From Amycolatopsis albispora (lineage in GTDB: Bacteria > Actinomycetota > Actinomycetes > Mycobacteriales > Pseudonocardiaceae): a stretch of DNA of 64,000 nt. Position numbers and translations under genes: made by a program. Where the stretch lies: positions 682,001-746,000 of the forward strand of contig NZ_CP015163.1 in assembly GCF_003312875.1 (NCBI RefSeq), written 5' to 3'. This document shows, piece by piece, positions 56,691 through 64,000 of the stretch. Positions within the stretch are counted from its first letter, which is position 1; the number at the start of each line of letters is the position of its first letter. The notes beneath the pieces were generated by a model that saw only the letters and a list, made by a program, of their open reading frames with translations, searched no databases and was not told where the DNA came from.

Positions 56691-57613
56691 GGCACAGGCG
56701 TGAGCAGGGAGCCCTCGGTGAGGAAGTGGTGGAGGTTGCGGAAAGCCAGCTCCCCCATGGCTTCCCGGGTTTCCGTGGTGGCGCTGGCGATGTGCGGCAG
56801 GAGCAGCACGGAATCGAGGTCCAGCAGCGGCGCGGGCACCTCGGGCTCCTCGGCGAACACGTCGAGCGCGGCACCGGCGAGCTTGCCGTCGGTCAGCGCC
56901 ACCACCAGTGCGGGTTCGTCGACCACGGACCCACGCGAGACGTTGACCAGGAAACCGTCCGGGCCGAGCGCGGTGAGCACGTCGGCCGAGACCAGGCCGC
57001 GGGTGTTCTCGCCACCGGCCACCGCGACCACCAGCGCGTCGGCTTCGGCGGCGAGCGCCACGGGGGAATCCACGTAGCGGTACGGCACCCCGTCGACCGG
57101 ACGCCGTGAGTGGTAGCTCAGCTCGACACCGAACCCGGACAGCCGGGTGGCAATGGCGCGCCCGATCCGGCCGAGCCCGAGAATGCCGATCTTCTTGCCG
57201 CTGACCTTGGTGGCCAGCGGATACGCGGTGGTGGTCCAGTCGCCGCGGCGGACGAAGCGGTCCGCCGCGGTGAGCCGCCGCATCACGTCGATGAGGCCGC
57301 CGACCGCGAGGTCCGCGACGCAGTCGGTGAGCACGTCGGGGGTGTTGCTCACGTCGATGCCCCGCGCGCGGGCCCGGCCCACGTCGGTGGTCTCGTACCC
57401 GACTCCGAAGTGGACGATCGCTTCGAGGTGGGGGAGCGCGTCCATCACCTCGTCCGGCACACCGACCCTGGCGCTGGTGATCGCCGCGCGGAACTCGCCG
57501 CCGTGCTCCGCCAGGTAACCCTCCGGCTGCTCGAACAACCGCACGGTGCGGTGGTGCGTGGTGAGCGCGGTTTCCAGCGACGGCAGCAGGGGGCAGAGTT
57601 GGAGCACGGTCAT
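56687..57613 (-). CDS. D-2-hydroxyacid dehydrogenase
   Basis: A 308-residue D-isomer-specific 2-hydroxyacid dehydrogenase. NAD(P)-binding motif GILGLGRIGRAIA (about residues 143-155). Catalytic Arg is in VNVSRGSVVDE, Glu in LDVFAEEPEVP and His in LLLPHIASATTETR. SYHSRRPV after beta-2 suggests NADPH, as in glyoxylate/hydroxypyruvate reductases. Such an enzyme reduces hydroxypyruvate or glyoxylate, which would link it to the operon at 23-31 kb, but it is 26 kb away. Start ATG 57613. It is divergent from the oligopeptide ABC operon. Confidence 0.92.
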   Translation of the reverse strand: MTVLQLCPLLPSLETALTTHHRTVRLFEQPEGYLAEHGGEFRAAITSARVGVPDEVMDALPHLEAIVHFGVGYETTDVGRARARGIDVSNTPDVLTDCVADLAVGGLIDVMRRLTAADRFVRRGDWTTTAYPLATKVSGKKIGILGLGRIGRAIATRLSGFGVELSYHSRRPVDGVPYRYVDSPVALAAEADALVVAVAGGENTRGLVSADVLTALGPDGFLVNVSRGSVVDEPALVVALTDGKLAGAALDVFAEEPEVPAPLLDLDSVLLLPHIASATTETREAMGELAFRNLHHFLTEGSLLTPVP

Positions 57614-57698
57614 GGCCCTGAGCGTATGGATCGGCGTGATACCTGTCTAAGACCAAGTTCGCATTCATCGATACCTTCCGCGCATCAAATGGCCTCCC

Positions 57699-57727
57699 TT
57701 GACGACCTCTCGTGACCGGCTTACGGT
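57699..57727 (+). promoter_or_regulatory. Promoter of the oligopeptide ABC operon
   Basis: TTGACG (57699-57704), 17 bases, TACGGT (57722-57727). The dyad at 57724-57749 overlaps the -10 box and the expected start site. Confidence 0.55.
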
Positions 57728-57749
57728 CTGCGTCTACAGATGCAGACCG
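57724..57749 (+). promoter_or_regulatory. Dyad operator over the ABC operon promoter
   Basis: Arms CGGTCTGC and GCAGACCG with an inner TCT/AGA pair make a 26-base inverted repeat with one mismatched pair and a 2-base centre AC. The position suits a repressor site, perhaps of GntR or LacI type; no matching regulator gene is adjacent. Confidence 0.6.
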
Positions 57750-57816
57750 GATACGCGTCCATAGACAGTCGGCTCCGGTTTTCCGAGCAATTCATCCTCT
57801 GATCATCGGAGAGACG

Positions 57817-59373
57817 ATGCTGTCTTCCGTACGTTCCCGCGTCCTCGCGGTCGCGGCGGTGGTCCTGTGCGGCAGTTCCTGCACCGTGGCGAACAGTCCC
57901 GCGGGTGACGCCGGAGCCGCGGGCAGTACGTTGCGCGTTGTCCTCGCGCAGGAACCACCGACCCTCGAACCCTGCGAAGCCTCGCTCACCTCGACCGGCG
58001 TGGTGGTCCGCTCCAACATCAGCGAACCGCTGCTGGAACGCGACGCCGCCTCCGGTGAGCTGCGCCCGCTGCTGGCCACGGCCTGGCGGCAGACCGCGCC
58101 GACCACCTGGGCCTTCGACCTCCGCGGCGGCGTCACCTTCCACAATGGACAGCCGTTCACCGCGCAGGACGCCGCCTTCTCCATCGACCGCGCGGTCAAC
58201 TCCGACCTTCAGTGCAATGTGGACGGTTACGTGTTCGACGACGACGAGCGGCTGCGCATGGAGGTCACCGGCGACACCGGGCTGACCGTGCACACCACCA
58301 AGCCGGACCCGATCCTGCCGCTGCGGCTGAGCTTCGTCGAGATGGTGCCGCGCACCACCAGCACCACGGCGAAGGTCCGCGAACCGGTCGGCACCGGCCC
58401 GTACGCCATCGAGAGCTGGGAGACCGGGGTGTCGATCACCTTGCGGCGCAACGAGCGCTACTGGGGTGAGCGGCCCGCCTTCCCGCAGGCGCGGTACGTC
58501 TGGCGCGCGGAACCCAGCGTGCGCGCGGCGATGATCACCCGCGGCGAGGCCGATCTGGCCACCACGCTGAATCCCGAGGACGCCACCGAGGAGAATTCGG
58601 TGGCCTACCCCAACAACGAGACCACCGCGCTGCGCCTGGACGGCCGCGAGGCGCCGCTCGACGACATCCGGGTGCGCCGCGCGATCGGCATGGCGGTGGA
58701 CCGCGAAGGCATCGTCGGCACCCTGCTGGCCGGGCTGGCCGAACCGGCCGCGCAACTGGTGCCGGACGGCGTGGTGGGCTTCAACCCCGCGCTGAAGGCC
58801 GCGCCCTACGACCCCGAAGCCGCCCGCGCGCTGATCCGCGAAGCCGCCGCCGACGGCGTCCCGGTCGATCGCCGGATCACCCTGGTGGCACGGAACACGC
58901 AGTTCCCCAGGGTCGCCGAGACCGCCGAAGCACTGCAGTACCAGCTGGCGCAGGCCGGGCTGAACGTGCAGATCCAGATGGCGGACACGGCGGCGCACCT
59001 GGAGTACCAGCTGCGGCCGTTCCCCACGGACGTCGGGCCGGTGGCGCTGCTGATCATGCACGGCAACCAGGCCGGTGACGCGGCCTTCACCACCAGCCAG
59101 TACCTGCGTTCCGACGGTCCACAGTCGACCTTCGGCACCCCGGAACTGGACGCCAGGATCGATCAGGCCGACGAACTGGCCGGTCCGGCGCGCCAGGACG
59201 CCTTCGCCGCGATCTTCGCCGACCAGAACCAGAGCGTGGCCCAGTACGTGCACCTGGCCCACATGCGCGGCCTGCTCGGGATCTCCCGATCCGTGCGGTA
59301 CCAGCCGGATTCGGCCACCGGGGACGAACTGCACCTCGCCGCGGTGCGGCCGTCGGCCGGGGAGGCGCGCTGA
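57817..59373 (+). CDS. ABC transporter substrate-binding protein, family 5 (oligopeptide type)
   Basis: A 518-residue exported binding protein. The signal peptide ends near CGSSC (Cys23), a weak lipobox. The SBP_bac_5 fold is shown by TLRVVLAQEPPTLEPCEASL, SGELRPLLATAWRQTAPTTWAFDLRGGVTFHNGQPFTAQDAAFSI (in parts), GTGPYAIESWETGVSITLRRNERYWG and RVRRAIGMAVDREGIV. It captures a peptide or similar solute outside the membrane. ATG 57817 with GGAGAG upstream is chosen over a longer frame. Its stop overlaps the first permease gene (TGATG). Confidence 0.93.
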   Translation: MLSSVRSRVLAVAAVVLCGSSCTVANSPAGDAGAAGSTLRVVLAQEPPTLEPCEASLTSTGVVVRSNISEPLLERDAASGELRPLLATAWRQTAPTTWAFDLRGGVTFHNGQPFTAQDAAFSIDRAVNSDLQCNVDGYVFDDDERLRMEVTGDTGLTVHTTKPDPILPLRLSFVEMVPRTTSTTAKVREPVGTGPYAIESWETGVSITLRRNERYWGERPAFPQARYVWRAEPSVRAAMITRGEADLATTLNPEDATEENSVAYPNNETTALRLDGREAPLDDIRVRRAIGMAVDREGIVGTLLAGLAEPAAQLVPDGVVGFNPALKAAPYDPEAARALIREAAADGVPVDRRITLVARNTQFPRVAETAEALQYQLAQAGLNVQIQMADTAAHLEYQLRPFPTDVGPVALLIMHGNQAGDAAFTTSQYLRSDGPQSTFGTPELDARIDQADELAGPARQDAFAAIFADQNQSVAQYVHLAHMRGLLGISRSVRYQPDSATGDELHLAAVRPSAGEAR

Positions 59374-60302
59374 TGCTGACCTTCCTGCGCAAGCGCGTTG
59401 TCTCCAGCGCCATCCCGCTGGTTTTTGTGGTGCTGGGCGTGTTCTGCCTGGCGCGGCTGACCGGCAACCCGGTGAACCTCTACCTCCCGCTCAGCGCCAC
59501 CGCCGAGCAGCGCGCGGCCTTCTCCGCCGAGCACGGTTTTGACCAGCCCATCCTGGTGCAGCTGTGGGACTACCTCGGCCAGGTGATCCAGCTCGACTTC
59601 GGCACCTCGCTGCGCACCGACCAGCCCGCCGCGGAAATGGTGCTCACCGCCTTCCCGGCCACCCTGCAACTGGCCGCGGTGACCATGCTGATCGCGGTGG
59701 CCGGCGCGGTGCTGATCGGCTGCCTCGCCGCCTACCGGCCGAACTCGCTGGCCGACCGGGTGTCCAGCTTCCTGTCGATGACCGCGGCCAGCATCCCGGA
59801 CTTCTGGTTCGCCATCATGGGCGTGCTGGTGTTCGGCGTGAGCCTGGAATGGCTGCCGACCTCCGGCGTCAGCGGCGGCCCCGAGGTGTGGGTGCTGCCG
59901 ATCGCCACCCTGCTGATCCGCCCGTTCGGCGTGCTCGTCCAGGTGGTGCGCGGCGCGATGGTGGCGGCGCTGTCCGCGCCCTACACCAAGGTCGCCCGCA
60001 GCAAGGGCGCGAGTGAGAAGCGCGTGGTGTTCGGGCACGCGCTGCGCAACGCCACCACGCCCGCGCTGACCGTCGCCGGTGACCTCACCATCGGGCTGGT
60101 CAACGGTGCGGTGGTGGTGGAGACCATCTTCGGCTGGCCGGGCATCGGCAAGCTGATGATCGACTCGATCCTGCAGCGCGACTTCGCCGTGCTGCAGGCC
60201 GCCGTGCTGCTCACCGCGATCACGATCTTCCTGCTGAACATCGTGATCGACCTCTGCTACGCCCTGCTCGACGCCCGCGTGCGCCAGGCAGTCCCGGCCT
60301 GA
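59373..60302 (+). CDS. ABC transporter permease, DppB/OppB type
   Basis: A 309-residue permease with six membrane helices. FGTSLRTDQPAAEMVLTAFPATLQLA matches the DppB periplasmic region, and VARSKGASEKRVVFGHALRNATTPALTV is the EAA loop that contacts the ATPase. ETIFGWPGIGKLMIDSILQRDFAVLQAAVL is the conserved DppB C-terminal signature (read in parts). It starts on the overlapping TGATG of the substrate-binding gene. Confidence 0.95.
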   Translation: MLTFLRKRVVSSAIPLVFVVLGVFCLARLTGNPVNLYLPLSATAEQRAAFSAEHGFDQPILVQLWDYLGQVIQLDFGTSLRTDQPAAEMVLTAFPATLQLAAVTMLIAVAGAVLIGCLAAYRPNSLADRVSSFLSMTAASIPDFWFAIMGVLVFGVSLEWLPTSGVSGGPEVWVLPIATLLIRPFGVLVQVVRGAMVAALSAPYTKVARSKGASEKRVVFGHALRNATTPALTVAGDLTIGLVNGAVVVETIFGWPGIGKLMIDSILQRDFAVLQAAVLLTAITIFLLNIVIDLCYALLDARVRQAVPA

Positions 60303-60327
60303 CCGTGCTTTCGCCCAAGGAGCGACG

Positions 60328-61275
60328 ATGACCACCACACTCGGCAAACCCACCGGTGCCCCGGCCGCGCGCCGGGCGCGCTGGTGGACCCTGCTCGGCC
60401 GTGACCGCTTCGCCGCCGTCGCCGCCGTGGTGCTCGGGCTGGTGCTGCTGACCGCGGTGCTCGGCCCGCTGCTCACCGGCGACCGCGCGGTGCGCCAGGA
60501 CCTGCGCGCGTCCCTGCGGCCACCGTCGTTCGACCACGGGTTCTTCGGCCTGCTCGGCACCGACGTGCTGGGCCGCAGCGTGCTCGCCCGGCTGATCGAC
60601 GCCGCCGGGACCACGTTGTCGGTGGCCGTGCCCGCCGTGCTGTGCTCGCTGGTGATCGGCGCGACGCTGGGCATGTGGGCCGGTTACCACGGCGGCGTGC
60701 GGGAGAACGTCGCGATGCGCGTGGCCGACGTGATCCTGAGCTTTCCCTCGCTGCTGCTGGCCGTGGTGGTGCTCTACGTGTTCGCGCCCAGCGTCGGCAA
60801 CATCGTGCTGATCCTGGCGATCGCGCGCATCCCGGTCTACCTGCGCACCGCCCGCGCGGAGGCGGCCGAGCTGAAGAGCAGGCTCTTCGTCGACGCCGCG
60901 CGGACCTTCGGCGCCACCGGCTGGCCGACCATCTACCGGCACATCCTGCCGATCGCGCTGCCGACCCTGCTCACCGTGGCCACGCTCGACTTCTGCTTCG
61001 TCATGCTCACCGAGTCGTCGCTGAGCTTTCTCGGCATCGGCATCCAGCCACCGGACGTCAGCTGGGGGCTGATGGTCGCGCAGGGCCGCCAGTACCTGCA
61101 GACGGCGTGGTGGATCGCGGTGCTGCCCGGGGTCGCCATCGTGCTGACCACGGTTTCGGCCACCGTGCTCGCCGCCTGGGTGCGCCTGGCCACCGACCCG
61201 GCGCAGCGCTGGCGGCTGACCCTGCCGCGGCGCACGCGCGGCGCCCGTCCCACCACCACGGAGGTCACCGGATGA
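60328..61275 (+). CDS. ABC transporter permease, DppC/OppC type
   Basis: A 315-residue permease. The long N-terminal cytoplasmic tail precedes helix 1 (AAVAAVVLGLVLLTAVLGPLL). GTDVLGRSVLARLIDAAGTTLSV is the DppC signature, the EAA loop contains FVDAARTFGATGWPTIYRHILPIALPTLL (in parts), and SSLSFLGIGIQPPDVSWGLMV is highly conserved in OppC. ATG 60328 follows AAGGAG. Its stop overlaps the next gene (ATGA). Confidence 0.95.
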   Translation: MTTTLGKPTGAPAARRARWWTLLGRDRFAAVAAVVLGLVLLTAVLGPLLTGDRAVRQDLRASLRPPSFDHGFFGLLGTDVLGRSVLARLIDAAGTTLSVAVPAVLCSLVIGATLGMWAGYHGGVRENVAMRVADVILSFPSLLLAVVVLYVFAPSVGNIVLILAIARIPVYLRTARAEAAELKSRLFVDAARTFGATGWPTIYRHILPIALPTLLTVATLDFCFVMLTESSLSFLGIGIQPPDVSWGLMVAQGRQYLQTAWWIAVLPGVAIVLTTVSATVLAAWVRLATDPAQRWRLTLPRRTRGARPTTTEVTG

Positions 61276-62267
61276 ACGCGGCAGCTCTGGACACCGTGGC
61301 GCTGGAGGTGGACGGCCTCAGCGTGGACCTGCGCACCCCGGCCGGCACGGTCCGCGCGGTGGACAAGGTCAGCTTCTCCGTGCGCCGCGGCCGGACGCTG
61401 GCGCTGCTCGGCGAGTCCGGCTGCGGCAAGTCGATCACCGCGCAGACCATCGCTGGCCTGCTCGACCCGGTGGCCGAGGTGGCGGGCGGCGCGGTCCGGG
61501 TGGCCGGTACGGACGTGCTCAAGCTCGGCCGCGCCGAACGACGGCGGCTGGCCGGTCCGGTGCTGTCGATCGTCTTCCAGGACGCGCTGACCGCGATGAA
61601 CCCGGTGCAGCCGGTGGGCAGGCAGCTCGGTGAGCCGTTCCGCATCCACCAGGGCCTGTCCCGGCGCGCGGCGCGGGAGAAGGCCGTCGAACTGATGGAG
61701 AAGGTCGGCATTCCGGAGCCGCGGGCGCGGGCGCGTTCGTACCCGCACCAGTTCTCCGGCGGGATGCGGCAGCGTCTGCTGATCGCGATGGCGGTGGCGC
61801 TGAGCCCGCAGGTGCTGATCGCCGACGAGCCGACCACCGCGCTCGACGTGACCGTGCAGGCGCAGGTGATGAAGTTGCTGCGGGACCTGCAGACCGAGCG
61901 CGACATGGCGCTGGTGCTGATCACGCACGACCTCGCGGTGGTCGCCGAGCAGGCCGACGACGTGGCGATCATGTACGCCGGGAACGTGGTCGAAACCGGC
62001 CCCGTGCGCGAGGTCTTCGCGTCACCCCGGCACCCGTACACGCGCGGGCTGCTGGATTCGGTGCCCGAGCACGGGGTGCGGGGCAAGCCGCTGCACGCCG
62101 TGCCGGGCAGCCCGCCCGAACTCAGCGCGGTACCGTCCGGTTGTGTTTTCCAGGCGCGGTGCCCGAAGGCCGCGGACCGCTGCGCCGAGTCGCGCCCGGT
62201 GCTCACCGTGGCCGGCTCCCGCGCGGCCGCCTGCCACTTCCCGGAACAGGAGCCAGCCCATGCCTGA
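61272..62267 (+). CDS. ABC transporter ATP-binding protein, DppD/OppD type
   Basis: A 331-residue ATPase. Walker A GESGCGKS (about residues 47-54), Q-loop in IVFQDALTAMNP, signature FSGGMRQR, Walker B VLIADEPTTALD and switch His in VLITHDLAVV. The C-terminal oligopeptide-type extension contains the Cys cluster CVFQARCPKAADRC...CHFPE, typical of DppD/OppD. Overlaps the start of the next ATPase gene by 8 bases. Confidence 0.95.
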   Translation: MNAAALDTVALEVDGLSVDLRTPAGTVRAVDKVSFSVRRGRTLALLGESGCGKSITAQTIAGLLDPVAEVAGGAVRVAGTDVLKLGRAERRRLAGPVLSIVFQDALTAMNPVQPVGRQLGEPFRIHQGLSRRAAREKAVELMEKVGIPEPRARARSYPHQFSGGMRQRLLIAMAVALSPQVLIADEPTTALDVTVQAQVMKLLRDLQTERDMALVLITHDLAVVAEQADDVAIMYAGNVVETGPVREVFASPRHPYTRGLLDSVPEHGVRGKPLHAVPGSPPELSAVPSGCVFQARCPKAADRCAESRPVLTVAGSRAAACHFPEQEPAHA

Positions 62268-63234
62268 CAACCTGCTCGAGGTCAGCGGCATCCGGAAGAC
62301 CTTCCGGGTGGGCAAGAACCGGCTGACCGCGCTCGACGGGGTCGATCTCCGGATCGGCCGCGGGGAAACCGTCGGCCTGGTGGGGGAGTCCGGCTGCGGC
62401 AAGTCCACCCTGGCCCGCGTGCTGATGCTGCTGGAACGCCCGGACGAAGGCACCGTGCGGTTCGCCGGGCAGGACCCGTTTTCCCTGCGGGGCAAGGAAC
62501 TGCTCGCCTGGCGACGCCGGGTGCAGATGGTCTTCCAGGACCCGTTCGCCTCGCTGAACGCGCGGATGACCGCGGCCGAGCTGATCGGCGAGCCGTGGCG
62601 CACGCACCGCGACGTGGTGCCGACCGCGGCCGAGCGCGCCGCGCGGACCAGGGAGCTGCTCGACCTGGTCGGCCTGCGCGCGAGCGACGCCGAGCGGTAT
62701 CCGAACGAGTTCTCCGGCGGGCAGCGGCAGCGCCTGGGCATCGCCCGCGCGCTGGCGCTGAACCCCGACCTGATCATCTGCGACGAGCCGGTGTCCGCTT
62801 TGGACCTTTCGGTGCAGGCGCAGGTGCTGAACCTGCTCGCCGAGCTGCAGCAGCGGCTCGGGGTGTCCTACTTGTTCATCTCGCACGACCTGTCCGTGGT
62901 CCGGCACGTCGCCGACCGGGTTTCGGTGATGTACCTGGGAAAGGTGATCGAACAGGGGCCGGCGGCCGCCGTGTTCGACCACCCGGTGCACCCGTACACG
63001 GCCGCGTTGATGTCGGCGGCGCCCACGCTGGACGTCTCCGGCGCGGACCGCCCTGACCGGATCCTGCTGCGTGGTGAGCTACCGTCCCCTTTGGACCCGC
63101 CATCGGGTTGCCGCTTCCGCACCCGCTGCTGGCAGGCGGCGGATCGCTGCGCCGAGGTGCCGCCGGTAGCCGCGCGGGAGTCGGACGAGCATGAAGGACT
63201 CTGTCATTTCCCGCTCACGGCGGCCGCGGTGTGA
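62260..63234 (+). CDS. ABC transporter ATP-binding protein, DppF/OppF type
   Basis: A 324-residue ATPase. Walker A GESGCGKST (about residues 44-52), Q-loop VFQDPFASLN, signature FSGGQRQR, Walker B LIICDEPVSALD and switch His in LFISHDLSVV. The C-terminal Cys-rich tail (CRFRTRCWQAADRC, CHFPL) is as in OppF. With the preceding four genes it forms a complete importer. Its stop overlaps the TauE-like gene (GTGA). Confidence 0.95.
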   Translation: MPDNLLEVSGIRKTFRVGKNRLTALDGVDLRIGRGETVGLVGESGCGKSTLARVLMLLERPDEGTVRFAGQDPFSLRGKELLAWRRRVQMVFQDPFASLNARMTAAELIGEPWRTHRDVVPTAAERAARTRELLDLVGLRASDAERYPNEFSGGQRQRLGIARALALNPDLIICDEPVSALDLSVQAQVLNLLAELQQRLGVSYLFISHDLSVVRHVADRVSVMYLGKVIEQGPAAAVFDHPVHPYTAALMSAAPTLDVSGADRPDRILLRGELPSPLDPPSGCRFRTRCWQAADRCAEVPPVAARESDEHEGLCHFPLTAAAV

Positions 63235-63947
63235 GCGTTCCGGCCTTCCTGCTGCTGTCGGCCGTGGTGCTGGTCGGCTCGCTGCTCCAGGTGTCCATCG
63301 GGTTCGGGCTGGGCATGCTCGCCGCACCGGTGATCGCCCTGCTCGACCCGACGCTGGTGCCGGTGGTGCTGCTCCTGCTGGCGACCGGCGTGACCACGGT
63401 GACCGTGCTGGCCGAACGCGAGCACCTGGACCTGCGCGGCACCGGATGGGCGCTGGGCGGGCGGGTGCCCGGCACGATCGCCGGGGCGGCGCTGGTCGCG
63501 TTCCTGCCAGCGAAAGCACTCGCGCTCAGCGTCGCCGCCGTGGTCCTGCTCGGGGTGGTGGTGAGCCTGCGCGGATTCCGGCCGCACCCGACGCCGCGCG
63601 CGGTGGTGCTGGCCGGGGCCGCGTCCGGGTTGATGGGCACGGCCACCTCGATCGGCGGGCCGCCGATGGCGATGGTGTGGCAGCGTTACGCCGGGCCGAA
63701 GATGCGCGGCACGATGAGCGCGTTCTTCCTGGTCGGCTCGCTGCTGAGCCTGGGCGCGCTGGCCCTCGCGGGAGTGGTGCACCTCGAAACGCTGCGGTAT
63801 TCGGCCTTGCTCGCGCCCGCCGCGGCGGCCGGGGTGCTGCTCGCGCGCCCGTTGTCGCGCCGGCTGGACGCGGACCGGACGCGCGGGGTCGCGATGGTGC
63901 TCGCGGTCGCCGGTGCGGTGACGCTCACCGTCCAGCAGTTCCTCTGA
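63231..63947 (+). CDS. TauE/SafE-family permease
   Basis: A 238-residue membrane protein with about eight helices. The TauE signature appears twice in weak form: GSLLQVSIGFGLGMLAAPVIALLDPTLVPVVLLL near the N-terminus and LAGAASGLMGTATSIGGPPMAMVWQ in the middle (both read in parts). Members export sulfite, sulfoacetate or other organosulfur anions. Start GTG 63231 overlaps the stop of the OppF-type gene, so it is the last gene of the ABC operon. A sulfonated peptide-like substrate is a guess only. Confidence 0.85.
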   Translation: MSVPAFLLLSAVVLVGSLLQVSIGFGLGMLAAPVIALLDPTLVPVVLLLLATGVTTVTVLAEREHLDLRGTGWALGGRVPGTIAGAALVAFLPAKALALSVAAVVLLGVVVSLRGFRPHPTPRAVVLAGAASGLMGTATSIGGPPMAMVWQRYAGPKMRGTMSAFFLVGSLLSLGALALAGVVHLETLRYSALLAPAAAAGVLLARPLSRRLDADRTRGVAMVLAVAGAVTLTVQQFL

Positions 63948-64000
63948 CCACATTGGACAGTTGTGCGCCGTTGGCGAGCCGGCCGATGTTGGCGGCGATT
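63925..64000 (-). CDS. C-terminal end of a probable D-2-hydroxyacid dehydrogenase (cut by window edge)
   Basis: Only 24 residues are visible, ending AANIGRLANGAQLSNVVRG plus five more residues and TGA. This resembles the last helix and tail of D-2-hydroxyacid dehydrogenases (N-x-x-R-x-x-x-G-x-x-L-x-NVV). It overlaps the TauE-like gene by 23 bases. The assignment rests on this tail only. Confidence 0.5.
   Translation of the reverse strand, partial: IAANIGRLANGAQLSNVVRGTAGR

Overview
The window is high-GC DNA with strong GC3 bias, many GTG/TTG starts, AfsR/SARP-type giant regulators, Sec-exported lipoproteins, a type-VII-like RHS protein and a rifampicin monooxygenase gene preceded by a rifamycin-associated element. 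This points to a filamentous actinomycete, most likely of the Pseudonocardiaceae (Amycolatopsis-like). That placement is inferred from gene content and codon use only. No rRNA, tRNA, CRISPR array, transposase or integrase was seen, and no gap without a gene exceeds about 290 bases.

Layout. 1-5.7 kb: the end of a DrrAB-type drug exporter, an AfsR-family regulator, and a divergent cytochrome P450 whose promoter carries three 11-bp-spaced direct repeats. 5.8-9.3 kb: a small secreted protein, a divergent MerR/Hsp20 heat-shock pair with an HspR-box-like operator, a coiled-coil protein and a HEAT-repeat protein. 9.4-16.9 kb: a second AfsR-type regulator, an APC transporter, an SDR, a LysR regulator and a methyltransferase. 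16.9-21.4 kb: a leftward resistance-like unit of FAD monooxygenase, frameshifted tetR, APH-like kinase and DHA2 MFS pump.

21.7-30.9 kb: a carboxylate transporter diverging from a compact glyoxylate/glycerate operon (serine-glyoxylate aminotransferase, FAD/Fe-S 2-hydroxyacid dehydrogenase, hydroxypyruvate isomerase, tartronate semialdehyde reductase, glyoxylate carboligase). Together these convert glycolate, glyoxylate and serine to D-glycerate. 31.1-33.1 kb: three small genes (FMN-binding protein, AraC regulator, DHFR-like protein).

33.2-42.3 kb: a leftward block of solute-binding protein, TelA, SBP-VWA lipoprotein, XpaC-like membrane protein and a 1538-residue WXG/RHS polymorphic toxin. The toxin tip has the sequence hallmarks of the CD38/ADP-ribosyl cyclase family, and no immunity gene follows it. 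This is the most interesting part of the window.

42.5-51.5 kb: small accessory genes, a LysR/aldo-keto reductase pair, an aminotransferase diverging from msrA (with a SigR-like promoter), a Rox-type rifampicin monooxygenase with its regulatory element, a VOC protein, a GNAT, and two decayed enzyme genes. 51.6-57.6 kb: a third AfsR-type regulator, a MarR/EamA divergent pair with a perfect 14-bp-arm palindrome, an NmrA-like protein and a 2-hydroxyacid dehydrogenase. 57.8-63.9 kb: a five-gene oligopeptide-type ABC importer operon ending in a TauE-like permease, then the tail of a leftward dehydrogenase-like gene at the window edge.
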